64,000 bases of DNA from Salipiger marinus. GTDB lineage: Bacteria; Pseudomonadota; Alphaproteobacteria; Rhodobacterales; Rhodobacteraceae. A model generated the notes under the pieces. It made no database searches, was not told the origin of the DNA, and saw only the letters and a program-made list of their open reading frames with translations. A program made the translations under genes and the position numbers. The stretch lies in contig NZ_FNEJ01000008.1 of NCBI RefSeq assembly GCF_900100085.1, positions 186,001-250,000 of the forward strand. The letters run 5' to 3'. Every line of letters starts with the position of its first letter. Within the stretch, counting starts at the first letter, position 1. Shown here one piece after another: positions 32,074-41,817 of the stretch.

Positions 32074-32934
32074 ATGATCGAAGCTCTCCACAAGACCGAG
32101 GCCAAGGGGGTGGCGGCGCTCGCCCTCTACTGGCTGTCCGACCAGGCAGATGCAGAGGCGCAGGTGAGGGCCAGCACGACGCAGATCGTGGCCGCCACCA
32201 AGACGACCAAGCGCAACGCCCTCGCGGCGCTGCAGGCGCTTGTCGAGCTGGGGGAGATCGAGGTGGTCGAACAGGGAAGGGGGCGCAAGCCCCACCTCTA
32301 CCGCGTGCTCAACCGCATCACCGCTGGCCTTGGGCAGGCGCGGGCGCAGACCATCCGTGCCAAGCCCGCGCCCCGGCAAAAGCTGGAGGAGGCGCGGGTA
32401 TCGGTGCTGAAAAGCCACCGTAAACCTACCACATCTGGTATTCGTTCGGCATTTCGCTCCACCATCTCGGGGGTTGATGACCTTCTGACGTGGTGCCGAT
32501 CCGCCCAGGAAGGCGCCATTTCCATTTACCATGTCGGCCAGATCGGGTATGATCGAACCCGAAACGCCGACCTCAACGCGGTGGTCGAAACGGTCCAGCT
32601 TTTCGCCGAGACCGGCTATCTCCTGCCCTCGCAGCAGGTGATGCCTTTGCCCGGCGGTCGGCAGATCGTCTACACCGTCTCGCGCACCTCTGGGGGCTAC
32701 GCGCCGCGCAACGTGCTGGCCGGGCGGATCACGGCCCGGGATTTCGGCGCCCTGCGGATCATCCAGCACCGCGCCGCCGACCTCTCCGCCACCCGCGCCC
32801 TGAGAGACGGGCTCGGGATCTCGGAAGCCGCTGCGGCGAATGTCCTGCGCAGCCTCACCGGGCGCAAGATGCTGGAGCGGGGCCATGGCGGCGGCTGGGT
32901 GCTTACCGACCAAGCCCGCCAGCTGGTGCTGTGA
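32074..32934 (+). CDS. Winged-helix phage regulator
   Basis: This 286-residue protein has two winged-helix-like halves. Residues about 1-85 contain IVAATKTTKRNALAALQALVELGEIEVVEQGRGRK, and residues about 210-285 contain ISEAAAANVLRSLTGRKMLERGHGGGWVL. The middle (about 105-200) is a mixed domain with ISIYHVGQIGYDRTRNADLNAVVE. Both HTH parts suggest DNA binding, perhaps control of late genes, because it is the last regulator before the packaging genes. The stop overlaps the next start by 1 bp. Confidence 0.65.
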   Translation: MIEALHKTEAKGVAALALYWLSDQADAEAQVRASTTQIVAATKTTKRNALAALQALVELGEIEVVEQGRGRKPHLYRVLNRITAGLGQARAQTIRAKPAPRQKLEEARVSVLKSHRKPTTSGIRSAFRSTISGVDDLLTWCRSAQEGAISIYHVGQIGYDRTRNADLNAVVETVQLFAETGYLLPSQQVMPLPGGRQIVYTVSRTSGGYAPRNVLAGRITARDFGALRIIQHRAADLSATRALRDGLGISEAAAANVLRSLTGRKMLERGHGGGWVLTDQARQLVL

Positions 32935-33263
32935 TGGCGGTGGTGGCGGCGGAGTTTCGCGGGGCCTACCTGCATTTCTCGACCCGTGTGGCCGAGCGCA
33001 TCGGACCGGACTTCTCCGCGCCGCTGCTCTGGACCACGGCCATTGCCTGCATCACCACGGGCTGCAGCTCCTTTGCCTTCTGCACCCGGCTGTCCCGCAA
33101 GGGGCGGCGCCTCTGGCTTACCACCATCGACGGGCGCCCGGTCTTTGTCGTCTTCGATCATCGCGACAACATCCCGATCACCGTCATCACCGATGCCACC
33201 GGCCATGTAAGAGCCGACAGGCGCAAGGGCACCGTCGCCCTACGGAGGTTCCTCCATGGCTGA
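32934..33263 (+). CDS. Small phage protein before terminase
   Basis: This 109-residue soluble protein is rich in hydrophobic residues in the middle (LLWTTAIACITTGCSSFAF). A beta hairpin follows, RRLWLTTIDGRPVFVVFD. No family recognised. The start forms a TGATG overlap and the stop overlaps terS by 8 bp. Confidence 0.6.
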   Translation: MAVVAAEFRGAYLHFSTRVAERIGPDFSAPLLWTTAIACITTGCSSFAFCTRLSRKGRRLWLTTIDGRPVFVVFDHRDNIPITVITDATGHVRADRRKGTVALRRFLHG

Positions 33264-33810
33264 TCGGGATGCAAAGGGCCGCTGGCTTGTAGGCCATGGC
33301 GAACCCGGCCCGGGGCGCAAGTGCGCGTATGACGAAAGCTGGATGCCGGAGCAGGCCTTCCGCCTCACCCTCCTCGGGCTCAACGACGAACAACTGGCTT
33401 CGGCCTTCGGGATCCACCCCGACACGTTCTACGACTGGAAGCGGCGCCACACCGCTTTCTCCGAGGCCATTCTTGCCGGTGGCGAACGCGCCGATGCCGA
33501 TGTGGCGCACGCGCTCTATCACCGTGCCAAGGGCGTCACCGTCGTCAGCGAAAAGGCCTTCAAGAACAAGGAGGGCGAGGTGGTGGTGGCCCAGACCAAG
33601 ACGCAGCTGCCCGCCGATGTGCGCGCCGCTGAGATCTGGCTGCGCAACCGGCAGCGCAAGCGGTGGCGGAAAGAGGACGAAGCGACGCCGCCGGGCACCA
33701 TCGAGGATCCGGACGCCGTGACGGATGCCCGCGACCTCGAGGACCGGAAGCTGGCCGCGCGCATCGCCGAGCTGGAGCGGCGGCGGGCGCATGGCATGGG
33801 CGACAAATGA
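33256..33810 (+). CDS. Terminase small subunit-like protein
   Basis: This 184-residue protein is expected to recognise the packaging site on phage DNA. It has an HTH-like start (LTLLGLNDEQLASAFGIHPDTFYDWKRRHTAFSEAI), then ERADADVAHALYHRAKGVTV and PADVRAAEIWLRNRQRKRWRKEDE. This series matches the phage small-terminase family in which the last motif is typically KNRxPxxWR. It lies about 330 bp upstream of the large subunit. Confidence 0.85.
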   Translation: MADRDAKGRWLVGHGEPGPGRKCAYDESWMPEQAFRLTLLGLNDEQLASAFGIHPDTFYDWKRRHTAFSEAILAGGERADADVAHALYHRAKGVTVVSEKAFKNKEGEVVVAQTKTQLPADVRAAEIWLRNRQRKRWRKEDEATPPGTIEDPDAVTDARDLEDRKLAARIAELERRRAHGMGDK

Positions 33811-34133
33811 CCGATCCGCAGCGTGACCCGCCGGGCGCCCCCCATGCTGCGCAGGAAGAGGGAGAACGAGCCATGCACTATCAGCGCCTGTCCAGCCTGC
33901 GCCCGGTGATGGGCGAGCGGCTGCGCCACCTGCGCGGCGGCCTCTATGTCTATGCGGGCATCACCTCTCAGGGCACGCATTACGCACAGGCCGGGGACGG
34001 TCGGCTTCATGCCCTGACCGAGGGTGCCTTCTGGGCGCGTGACGCGGATGGCGCCCACGCGGAGCTCCTTGAATGGCTCAGTCTGTCGCCGGTGCCGGTT
34101 ATCCCGGTGCCCGTCGCTGTCATGGGGGAGTGA
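33807..34133 (+). CDS. Small phage protein between the terminase genes
   Basis: This 108-residue protein starts at the ATG overlapping the terS stop (ATGA). A later ATG (33873, MHYQRLSSLRPVMGERLRHLRGG) is also plausible. The core reads like a small beta domain (GLYVYAGITSQGTHYAQAGDG). No family assigned. The short gap to the large terminase suggests co-expression. Confidence 0.6.
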   Translation: MTDPQRDPPGAPHAAQEEGERAMHYQRLSSLRPVMGERLRHLRGGLYVYAGITSQGTHYAQAGDGRLHALTEGAFWARDADGAHAELLEWLSLSPVPVIPVPVAVMGE

Positions 34134-34139
34134 GCCCAG

Positions 34140-35684
34140 TTGCCGGACGGCGCGGATCTTGAATACCTCGCACTGCTCGAGGAGGAGGACAGGCGGGCCT
34201 CGCAGAAGTCGTTCCTGCGCTACTACATGCGCATGACGGGCTTCGAGCCCCCCGCGCATGTCAAACTCGCCTGCCGCCTTGCGCAGCGCATCGAGGAGGA
34301 TGTGGTGGACCGGGCCATGGTGTTCATGCCGCCACGGCACGTCAAGACGACGCTGTTCAGTCACCTGTTTCCGTCATGGGTCATCGGTCGGCACCCGCAA
34401 TCCCCGGTCATGGGCGTGGCCCATACCGACCGCTACGCGAAAAAGATCGGCAGCAAGGTGCGCGGCTACATGCGCAACCCGGCTTGGCCATGGCCCGAGG
34501 TTTCGCTGTCCAGCGACACCGCAGCCAAGGAGGCTTTCGCCACCGCACAGGGCGGGGAATACAACGCCTTCGGCATGTTCGGCGGCAACCAGCACGGCAA
34601 CCCGGCTGAGTGGCTGATCATGGACGACATCATCAAGGGCCGGAAGATCGCCATGAGCCCGCACATGCGGGACGAGGCATGGGAGACCTATCGCACCGAC
34701 CTGCTGTCCCGCCTGCAGGGCCGCCGCAAGCAGCTGATGATTTTCACGCGCTGGCACATGGATGATCCGGCGGGACGGATCCTGCCCATCGATTTCGACG
34801 GGCGCACCGGCTGGTATCGCGACCGGGAGACGGGCGAGAAATGGTTCGTGCTGTCCCTGCCTGCCGTGGCCGAGCGGGACGATGACCCGCTGGGACGCGA
34901 GATCGGGGACTGGCTGTGGCCCGAGGCCTTTGGCGAGAAGGAGCTGGGCGGCATCCGCAAGCGCGGCGGCTGGGTCTGGTCCGCGCTCTTCCAACAGCAC
35001 CCGAGCCCCGAGGAAGGGCTCATGTTCACCGCAGAGCACCTCGCCGCCCGCTTCAACCCCGGCACGCTCGACCGCACGTCGCTGCAGATCTACATCAGCT
35101 CGGACTATGCGACCACCGACGAGGCCGGGGCGCCCGATCCGGATTACACCGTGCATATGGTCTGGGGCGTCGATCCGGACTGGAACATCTACCTGCTGGA
35201 CGGCTGGCGCGGGCGCCGCGAGGCCGACAAGTGGGTGCGGGAGTTCCTGCGGCTGGTGAAGAAGTGGAAGCCGATCCGCGCCGTGGAAGAACAGGGCCAG
35301 ATCATCAAGTCCGTCGGCCCCTTCCTCAAGATGATGATGCGCCAGCAGCGCGTGTTCGTGCAGCGCACGCAGATCACCTCCTCGACCTCGAAGGAGCAGC
35401 GCGCGCACTCTCTGCTTGGCATGGCGTCAATGGGGAAGATGTATCTGCCGCAGCGGGACAAAATCTCGGGCGAGTTCCTGAGTTTCGTGGACGCTTTCGA
35501 ACAGGAGCTGATGCAGTTCCCCACCGGACGGCATGACGACACGGTTGACGCCGCGACGCTGCTTGGCCGGTTCCTGGACCGCATGATCGAGGGCAGGCGT
35601 CCAGAGGGCAAAGTCTCGCCGCACGGCGATACCCTCGACGATCTATGGTCCCGGCATGACGAGGAACGCCCCGAGGACTGGTAA
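34140..35684 (+). CDS. Terminase large subunit
   Basis: This 514-residue motor and nuclease packages DNA into the head. The ATPase domain has a Walker A variant PPRHVKTT (about 64-71), Walker B WLIMDD (about 158-163) and FTRWHMDDP. The C-terminal RNase H-like nuclease has SSDYATTD (about 319), EEQGQIIKS and GRHDDTVDAATL (about 465), carrying the metal-binding aspartates. A TTG start at 34140 is used, because no in-frame ATG precedes the conserved helix at SQKSFLRYYMRM. The portal gene begins 2 bp after the stop. Confidence 0.95.
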   Translation: MPDGADLEYLALLEEEDRRASQKSFLRYYMRMTGFEPPAHVKLACRLAQRIEEDVVDRAMVFMPPRHVKTTLFSHLFPSWVIGRHPQSPVMGVAHTDRYAKKIGSKVRGYMRNPAWPWPEVSLSSDTAAKEAFATAQGGEYNAFGMFGGNQHGNPAEWLIMDDIIKGRKIAMSPHMRDEAWETYRTDLLSRLQGRRKQLMIFTRWHMDDPAGRILPIDFDGRTGWYRDRETGEKWFVLSLPAVAERDDDPLGREIGDWLWPEAFGEKELGGIRKRGGWVWSALFQQHPSPEEGLMFTAEHLAARFNPGTLDRTSLQIYISSDYATTDEAGAPDPDYTVHMVWGVDPDWNIYLLDGWRGRREADKWVREFLRLVKKWKPIRAVEEQGQIIKSVGPFLKMMMRQQRVFVQRTQITSSTSKEQRAHSLLGMASMGKMYLPQRDKISGEFLSFVDAFEQELMQFPTGRHDDTVDAATLLGRFLDRMIEGRRPEGKVSPHGDTLDDLWSRHDEERPEDW

Positions 35685-35686
35685 TC

Positions 35687-37906
35687 ATGGCTGACCGCCG
35701 AGAGATCGTGCCGACCGCATCCGTGGGGTCGGATGGCGATGCCGTGCCCCACGAGCTGGTGCGCGACGAGATGCTGCATGACCTGCCCGAGGAGGACGAG
35801 GACGGCACACAGGGCCCGGATCCGGAATACACCTTCTGGGACGAACAGATCCGGGCGGCGCTGATCTATGAGAACCGCTGGCGCAGCGAGGCGCTGGAGG
35901 CCGAGCGCCTGTATTTTGGCCCCGACAACGATCCCGGCAAGGGCGGGGATGCCGAGGCGGCCAGCAAGCAGAACCGCATCACCGACAAGACCGCGCTGAT
36001 CCACGCCAATATCGATGTGCTGCGCCCTCTGATCTATTCCGACACGCCGCAGCCGGTCGCCCGGCGCCGCTTCCATGGCGACGGGCGCAAGGATCCCGTC
36101 GCACTGCATGCCGCAGAGGTCTGCCAGCGCCTTGCCGAGTTCATGGTCGATGCGGACGGGTTCGACATCGCGATGGAGGGCGCCCGCGATGACTGGCTCA
36201 TCGCAGGCCGGGGACAGGCCCGCGCGATCTATACGGCAGAGCTCGGGCTCGCGGAGGATGGCCAGACCCCCGTCAAGATCAAGGAGGAGGTGAAGGCGCG
36301 CCCGGTCGAATGGCAGCGCCTGACCTTCGCGCCGTCGACCAGCTTCGAACAGGCCCCGTGGGGTGCCATCGAGGTGCCCATGACCCACCGCAAGGTGAAG
36401 GAGCGCTTCGGCGAGGAGGCGGCGGCTGCCATGACCTTCGACGATCTGGGGCTCAAGCAGGCATCCCGGGGCATCTCCGACGAGGATCAGGACCGCGCCG
36501 ATGCCAGCGCGGACAGCGCCACCGGCACCGCCACGCCGTCACCCTTCGCCACGGCCCCGGTGTGGGAAATCTGGGTGCGCGAGTCGCAGGAAGTGGTCTG
36601 GTGGAGCCCGAACCACAAGCAGGGCGTGCTGGACAAGCAACCCGATCCGCTGGGGCTTGAGCGCTTCTTTCCGTTCCCGCGCCCGCTTCTGGCCACCACC
36701 AAGGGCCAGCAGATGACCCCTCGGCCCGACATCAAGTATTACGAGCGCCGGGCGACCGAGATCGACGTGGCGACCGAGAAGATGCGCACCATCCTCGACG
36801 CGCTGTCCGTCTCGGGCCTGTTTCCCGGCCAGATGCAGCAGGAGGTCAAGAAGCTCCTCAGCGGCAGAAACGAGATGGTTGCCGTATCGGACTGGGTGGG
36901 GCTGATCGAGAAGGGCGGCAGCTCCAGCCTGATCCAGTGGCTGCCCATCGAGGCCATGATCCGCGCGCTGCAAGCGCTTGCCCAGATGCGCGAGCAGGCC
37001 AAGGATGCCATGTTCGAGGCCTCGGGCGTGTCCGACGTGATGCGCGCCAGCTCCGACCCCAGCGAGACCGCCACCGCCCAGCAGATCAAGGGCCGCTATG
37101 CGGGCCTGCGCCTGTCCGAACGACAGAAGCGCATGGCGTTCTTTGCCCGCGACATGCTGCGCATCATGGTCGAGATTGCGCTCGAACATTTCGATCTGGA
37201 GACCATCGCGGAGATCTGCCAGCTCGACCTGCAGGTGACGGAGGCGGAGCGGCTGATCATGCTCGCCCGGCAGGAGGCGCTGCAGGCGCAGTTCCAGACC
37301 CTGATGCAGGCGCATCAGATGATCCAGCAGCAGGCCGAGCAGGGGCTTTATCAGGGGCCGGTCCCGCCCGCGCCCGAGCCGCCAGAAGACCAGCACATTC
37401 CGGAGGCCAGTATTGAGACGGTTGTCGCCCGGCTGCGCAGCGACTGGGGCCGCAAGATCACCGTGCAGATCGAGACGCAATCCACGGTCCTTGCCGACGA
37501 GCAGGCCGATAAGGAAGCGCGCATCGAGTTCCTGTCCGCCTTCGCCACCTTCGTGTCAGAGCTGGCCCCGCTCGCGGGCACCGGGCAGTTCGACTACAAG
37601 ACCGTGAAAGAGCTGCTTCTGTTCGGCGTCCGGGGTTTCCCGAAAAGCCGCACGCTGGAATCGCTCATCACCTCCCTGCCAGACGAGCCCCAAGGCGAGC
37701 CGCCCGAGGACACGCAGGTCACCGTCGCAAAGATCAAGGCCGAGGCCGACCGCCTGCTGCAGGAGATGGAGCAGAAGCACGAGCTTGAGCTTGAGCAGCT
37801 GAAGCTGCGCGGCAAGGTCGGGGCCGATCTGGTCGGCAAGGCCGCCGAGACCATGGCGAACCCGCCCGAACGGCACAACTTGGCATCTCATACGCGAGGA
37901 AACTGA
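35687..37906 (+). CDS. Portal protein
   Basis: This 739-residue protein is predicted to form the dodecameric portal through which DNA enters and leaves the head. It follows the large terminase directly. The central region has WIKYYERRATEIDVATEKM-like helices (here PDIKYYERRATEIDVATEKM) and ASGVSDVMRASSDPSETATAQQIKGRYAG, a feature of podovirus-type portals. The acidic N-terminus and a long C-terminal coiled coil with a Lys/Glu-rich helix (about 670-725) resemble the barrel of P22-like portals. Confidence 0.85.
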   Translation: MADRREIVPTASVGSDGDAVPHELVRDEMLHDLPEEDEDGTQGPDPEYTFWDEQIRAALIYENRWRSEALEAERLYFGPDNDPGKGGDAEAASKQNRITDKTALIHANIDVLRPLIYSDTPQPVARRRFHGDGRKDPVALHAAEVCQRLAEFMVDADGFDIAMEGARDDWLIAGRGQARAIYTAELGLAEDGQTPVKIKEEVKARPVEWQRLTFAPSTSFEQAPWGAIEVPMTHRKVKERFGEEAAAAMTFDDLGLKQASRGISDEDQDRADASADSATGTATPSPFATAPVWEIWVRESQEVVWWSPNHKQGVLDKQPDPLGLERFFPFPRPLLATTKGQQMTPRPDIKYYERRATEIDVATEKMRTILDALSVSGLFPGQMQQEVKKLLSGRNEMVAVSDWVGLIEKGGSSSLIQWLPIEAMIRALQALAQMREQAKDAMFEASGVSDVMRASSDPSETATAQQIKGRYAGLRLSERQKRMAFFARDMLRIMVEIALEHFDLETIAEICQLDLQVTEAERLIMLARQEALQAQFQTLMQAHQMIQQQAEQGLYQGPVPPAPEPPEDQHIPEASIETVVARLRSDWGRKITVQIETQSTVLADEQADKEARIEFLSAFATFVSELAPLAGTGQFDYKTVKELLLFGVRGFPKSRTLESLITSLPDEPQGEPPEDTQVTVAKIKAEADRLLQEMEQKHELELEQLKLRGKVGADLVGKAAETMANPPERHNLASHTRGN

Positions 37907-37909
37907 CCC

Positions 37910-37960
37910 ATGCCCTCAGCGCAGAAACCGCGCGCGGTGATTTTGAAAGGCGTGTCCTGA
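37910..37960 (+). CDS. Possible 16-residue leader peptide
   Basis: This very short ORF (MPSAQKPRAVILKGVS) lies between the portal gene and the next gene and ends in a TGATG overlap with the latter. It may simply couple translation. There is no good ribosome site of its own, so its reality is doubtful. Confidence 0.25.
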   Translation: MPSAQKPRAVILKGVS

Positions 37961-38472
37961 TGCACTATCGGAACGACGCGGGAGACCACGCGCGCATCTT
38001 CGGCGCGCCCGATCCACGGGACAGCGACAGCGGGCCGGGCCGCAAGCGCAGGTGCAGGACCTGCGGGGGCTGGCACCGGACGGATCGGCCCCTGCCGCAT
38101 AACTGCCGCCCGTCACGCCCGCCGCGCGCTGACCTTGCAGCGCCCCAGCTTGCGCCCGCCTTCGAGCCGTTCAAACCCAACCGCACCACGGATGACGTGA
38201 TCGGCAGCCGCAATGACAGGCGCGACTACATGCGGCGGAACGGGCTGGTCGACTATGACGCGGGCGTGCGGGCCCCGGACGATCATTGGACCGAGCACCG
38301 GGCGGAAGAGCGGCGCGTCGGGCAGCTGATCGCGGATATCCGGCAGACGGACACTGAGTATCTGAGCAACCGTGTGGGCTTTGACGTGACCAATCCCGAG
38401 CGTGTCGACGAGGCCGGAACGCTCGATGCGGGCACCGAGATCGAGACTGACGGCATGGACGAGGTGAACTGA
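37960..38472 (+). CDS. Virion-region protein with a small Cys/His motif
   Basis: This 170-residue basic then acidic protein has CRTCGGWHRTDRPLPHNC (about 32-49), a possible zinc-binding knuckle. A C-terminal segment contains RVGFDVTNPERVDEAGTLDAG. It sits between portal and scaffold genes, where small head-associated proteins are usual. No family assigned. TGATG overlap with the next gene. Confidence 0.65.
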   Translation: MHYRNDAGDHARIFGAPDPRDSDSGPGRKRRCRTCGGWHRTDRPLPHNCRPSRPPRADLAAPQLAPAFEPFKPNRTTDDVIGSRNDRRDYMRRNGLVDYDAGVRAPDDHWTEHRAEERRVGQLIADIRQTDTEYLSNRVGFDVTNPERVDEAGTLDAGTEIETDGMDEVN

Positions 38473-38714
38473 TGAGCCGCAACTCCGACATTCTGCCCGA
38501 ACGGTCAGGAGAGACCGACGAGGAACGCCGGTTGCGCGAAAGCCTGAACCGGCACGCCATGGCCTTCATGACGGCGCTGGACAGCGCCATTGCGCTCCGC
38601 AGCGCACCCGGAGACGCGGCCCGCGCCCGGCACCAGAGCCGGGGTCACCTGCAGGATGCCTGCCTGACGGCGATGCACGCGCATCAGCTTTCCAGCCACC
38701 AGCGCAAGGCCTGA
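38472..38714 (+). CDS. Small helical phage protein
   Basis: This 80-residue, mostly helical protein is rich in Arg, Ala and Gln (MSRNSDILPERSGETDEERR...). It starts in a TGATG overlap. No family known. Possibly a head-assembly accessory protein, by location only. Confidence 0.6.
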   Translation: MSRNSDILPERSGETDEERRLRESLNRHAMAFMTALDSAIALRSAPGDAARARHQSRGHLQDACLTAMHAHQLSSHQRKA

Positions 38715-38789
38715 CTCGCCGCACAGGCGGCGGGGCGGGCGGCAGGATGAGCCCCGCAAGACCACCACCCCACAGCAAGGAACCGGGCC

Positions 38790-39986
38790 ATGAACCGCAA
38801 AGACAGCGACCAGTTCGACGATGACATTTTCGCGGATCGCGACGAGGGCGAAGACGAAACCAGCGACGTGATCCGTCAGGCGCTGGCCGCGCAGGGCGTC
38901 GATGCCGATGACCAAGACGATGATGCAGGGTTCGATCAGGCCCCCATCGAGGACGCGCCGGGTGATGACCGCGTGCCGCAGGAGGAGGGCAGCAAGCTTG
39001 CCTCCGACGCGCAGCTCAAGGCGGAGACCGGCGGGGAGGGCAAGGCGCCCAAACCGGACGAGAGCAAGGATGAGGACGCCGAGGCGAAGGCCGAGGACGC
39101 CGCGGACCCGGAACAGACCGGCGACGACGCCCCCGACCTGACCGCCGCGCCGATGGACCAGCTTCTGCGCGACGTGCCTGAAGCCAGCCGGGCAGAGCTG
39201 ACCCGCCGCCTGTCCGATGCCGAGCGGATCATGGCGCCGTTCCAGTCCGACTATGCGCGCGGACAGATGGAGCGGTTCGGATCCACACCCGAACAGATGT
39301 CGGTCCGGCTGATGCAGCTTGCCGAATATGCCTCCACGAAGCCGGACGAATATCTGGCATGGGCCGCGCAGGAGATGGCCGCCAGCCCGGACAAGATCGG
39401 CGAGGTGCTGGGCAATGCCGCGAAGCTGCATGGCTTCAAGCTGGTGAAGGCCGAGGAGGAGGGCGACGACGACATTTTCGCGGATGAGGAGACCAAGGCC
39501 CTCAAGCGCGAGAATGCCGATCTGAAGCGCCGTCTTGAGGGCGGCGGCCCTGCCTTCGGCCCCGATACGCTGCAGATGCAGCAGCAGCGGGACGTGCAGA
39601 CGGCCCTCACCAGCCTTGTGACCGAACGCAATCCCGACGGCACGCTCCGGCGTCCGCATTTCCGCGAGCTGGAGGGGCATATCGCGCGCAAGGCACAGGC
39701 GCAGCGGCAGCAGACCCAGAAAGCGGTGACGGTGGAAGACATCGACCGCTTCTACCGGGAGGCGGAGACGGAATTCCGCAGCATGTTCGGCAATCCCGCC
39801 GCACAGCCGCAGCCGGAGGTGGCAGAGGGGGACAAACGGAAAGCGGCCGCCGCCGAACGGGCCAAGCGCGCCAGCACAAGCATTGACGGAACGGGCCAGG
39901 GTGCCAGCCGTCGCCCCGCACTCGCTGCGGACGCCGATCTGACAGACGTGATCCGTCACGCGCTGAACAGGTCGGTCGACGGGTGA
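38790..39986 (+). CDS. Scaffolding protein
   Basis: This 398-residue protein has a strongly acidic, disordered N-terminus (about 1-125), helical middle segments and a coiled coil (about 225-245, ALKRENADLKRRLEG). A basic C-terminal helix end follows. This is the composition expected of an internal scaffold that guides capsid assembly, and it directly precedes the major capsid gene. AAGGAA lies before the ATG. No protease domain is visible. Confidence 0.8.
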   Translation: MNRKDSDQFDDDIFADRDEGEDETSDVIRQALAAQGVDADDQDDDAGFDQAPIEDAPGDDRVPQEEGSKLASDAQLKAETGGEGKAPKPDESKDEDAEAKAEDAADPEQTGDDAPDLTAAPMDQLLRDVPEASRAELTRRLSDAERIMAPFQSDYARGQMERFGSTPEQMSVRLMQLAEYASTKPDEYLAWAAQEMAASPDKIGEVLGNAAKLHGFKLVKAEEEGDDDIFADEETKALKRENADLKRRLEGGGPAFGPDTLQMQQQRDVQTALTSLVTERNPDGTLRRPHFRELEGHIARKAQAQRQQTQKAVTVEDIDRFYREAETEFRSMFGNPAAQPQPEVAEGDKRKAAAAERAKRASTSIDGTGQGASRRPALAADADLTDVIRHALNRSVDG

Positions 39987-40015
39987 CGCTGCGGGACTCG
40001 CTGATGAGGTAAACC

Positions 40016-40969
40016 ATGGCGAATCCGAACTGGGGCGAGGTGATGACCACGACGCTTGCGCATCGCCGCAAGAACATCGCTGACGCCGTTTCGCGCAACA
40101 ACATCTTCTACTACGAGGTGCGCCGCCGGAAGCGGATGCGCACCATCGGCGGTGGCCGCACCATCACCACGCCGATCCTCGTGGGCGAGGAAAACGAGAA
40201 CTTCCAGTGGTATACGGGGCGCGAGGCGCTGAATGTCGCCGGGCAGGAAGTCCTGACCTCTGCGGAATTCCCGTGGAAGCAGTATGCCTGCGGCGTGTCC
40301 ATCTCCGGCCTTGAGATGCTGCAGAACGATGGCCAGGAACAGGTCATCGACATGATGCGCGCGCGCACCATGCACGCCGAGAAGACCATCAAGAACCAGA
40401 TGCACAAGTCCGCGCATGGCGATGGCACGGCAGCGGGCGGCAAGGAATTCGGCGGCATGGAGCTGCTGGTGGGCGGCGCTGCCGGTTCCACGGTCGGGGG
40501 CATCAATTCCACCACCTATGGCTGGTGGGACAGCCAGCGCCGGGCGACAGGCGGGGCGAGCAAGGCCAACATCTATGATGACATGCTGGCGCTTTTCCTC
40601 GAAACCAACCGGGGCACCGACAAGGTGAACCTGATCGTGGCCGACAACAGCTATTACGCCACCTTCTCGGGCGCCCTGCAGGCGCAGCAGCGTTTCATGG
40701 ACAAGCGCCTCGCCTCGGCGGGCTTCTCGAACCTCATGTTCGAAACCGCGCCGGTGGTGGCGGATGGCGGTCTGGGCGGCTTTGCTCCGACCGGCATGAA
40801 GTTTCTGAACATGAACACCATCGAGCTGATCATGCACAAGAAGCGGAACAACGTGGTGCTGGGCGGCCCGCGCCGTCCGCTGACCGAAGACTCGGACACC
40901 ATCATCCTTGCCGGGATGGGCAACTGGATCTGCGACAACCGCATGCTGAACGGCATCCTGACCGAATAA
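40016..40969 (+). CDS. Major capsid protein
   Basis: This 317-residue protein begins MANPNWGEVMTTTLAHRRKNIADAVSRNN. It has an extended N-terminal region and mixed alpha/beta core with KVNLIVADNSYYATFSGALQAQQRF, GGLGGFAPTGMKFLNM and KKRNNVVLGGPRRP, as in HK97-fold capsid proteins of this phage group. It is placed after scaffold and before a strong terminator, so it should be the most abundant late product. No prohead protease gene is nearby. Confidence 0.85.
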   Translation: MANPNWGEVMTTTLAHRRKNIADAVSRNNIFYYEVRRRKRMRTIGGGRTITTPILVGEENENFQWYTGREALNVAGQEVLTSAEFPWKQYACGVSISGLEMLQNDGQEQVIDMMRARTMHAEKTIKNQMHKSAHGDGTAAGGKEFGGMELLVGGAAGSTVGGINSTTYGWWDSQRRATGGASKANIYDDMLALFLETNRGTDKVNLIVADNSYYATFSGALQAQQRFMDKRLASAGFSNLMFETAPVVADGGLGGFAPTGMKFLNMNTIELIMHKKRNNVVLGGPRRPLTEDSDTIILAGMGNWICDNRMLNGILTE

Positions 40970-40980
40970 GGCAGGCGCCT

Positions 40981-41008
40981 GGCCGGGGCAGGGATGCTCC
41001 GGCCTTTT
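40981..41008 (+). terminator. Rho-independent terminator after the major capsid gene
   Basis: GGCCGGGGCA and TGCTCCGGCC pair over 10 bp (one G-U) around a GGGA loop (40981-41004). TTTTCCTTT follows. It begins 11 bp after the capsid stop and would limit read-through into the tail genes. Confidence 0.85.
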
Positions 41009-41043
41009 CCTTTCCCCCGCGATCTCAGCAGGACACTTCCCCT

Positions 41044-41811
41044 ATGACCCCCCAATTCTCCCGTGACCTGACCAACAGCGATCTTTCGTCCCATATGGGC
41101 CCTGTCGGTGCAAAATCCGGCCTGAACATCGCTTTCTTCTGGACCCGCCTGCGCGTGCAGTCGGTCGATCCCGAAAAGAACGGCCAGTTGGTCAATCGGC
41201 TCTGCGTCGCGAAGCAGCCGAAGGGCGATCCGAAAACCATCGTCCACCGTTACACCTCGCCCGAAGAAGCCTCCCGGCTGTGGCCGCGCGAATATGCGCT
41301 CTTCACGCAGTTCGAGGACGTGCCCGCGCAGGGCACACCGCTGTCCGAGTTGCCCGGGATCTCCCGCTCGCAGATCCTGCAGCTCGAGCTGGTCGGCCTG
41401 CGCTGCGTGGAGGACCTGCAGGAGATCAGCGACGATCAGGCGGCGCAGCACGGCATGGAGGTCAGCCGGGCCCGCAAGGTGGCGCTGAAATGGCTGGCCA
41501 CGCGCGAGGATGGCAAGGGCGTGATCGAGGCCGCCGACAGCGAGACAAAGGCCTTGGCCGCGCTCCGGACCATGGAGCAGCGCCTTGCACGTCTGGAGCA
41601 GCACAACATCCGGCTGCAGGCGGAGAATGACGCGCTGTCCCGCGCCGGGGGCGGGCAGTCCCGCACCTCATCGCCGCAGCCGCTGCCCCAGGCCGAGGCG
41701 GAGGACGTGCCCTACGAGCTGGACGACAGTGATGGGTTTCTGGCGGGCGGTGACATCGCCACGGGTGGGGACGATCTTGGCGACACCGACCCGGACCCGC
41801 TTGCGGAGTAA
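41044..41811 (+). CDS. Structural-region protein with a helix-hairpin-helix-like segment
   Basis: This 255-residue protein has a beta-rich N-terminal part (about 25-90). An ELPGISRSQILQLELVGLRCVEDLQEIS stretch resembles a helix-hairpin-helix, then a coiled coil (about 160-200) and an acidic tail follow. It could be a head-tail joining or capsid decoration protein. No family recognised with certainty. Confidence 0.65.
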   Translation: MTPQFSRDLTNSDLSSHMGPVGAKSGLNIAFFWTRLRVQSVDPEKNGQLVNRLCVAKQPKGDPKTIVHRYTSPEEASRLWPREYALFTQFEDVPAQGTPLSELPGISRSQILQLELVGLRCVEDLQEISDDQAAQHGMEVSRARKVALKWLATREDGKGVIEAADSETKALAALRTMEQRLARLEQHNIRLQAENDALSRAGGGQSRTSSPQPLPQAEAEDVPYELDDSDGFLAGGDIATGGDDLGDTDPDPLAE

Positions 41812-41817
41812 GCTGCC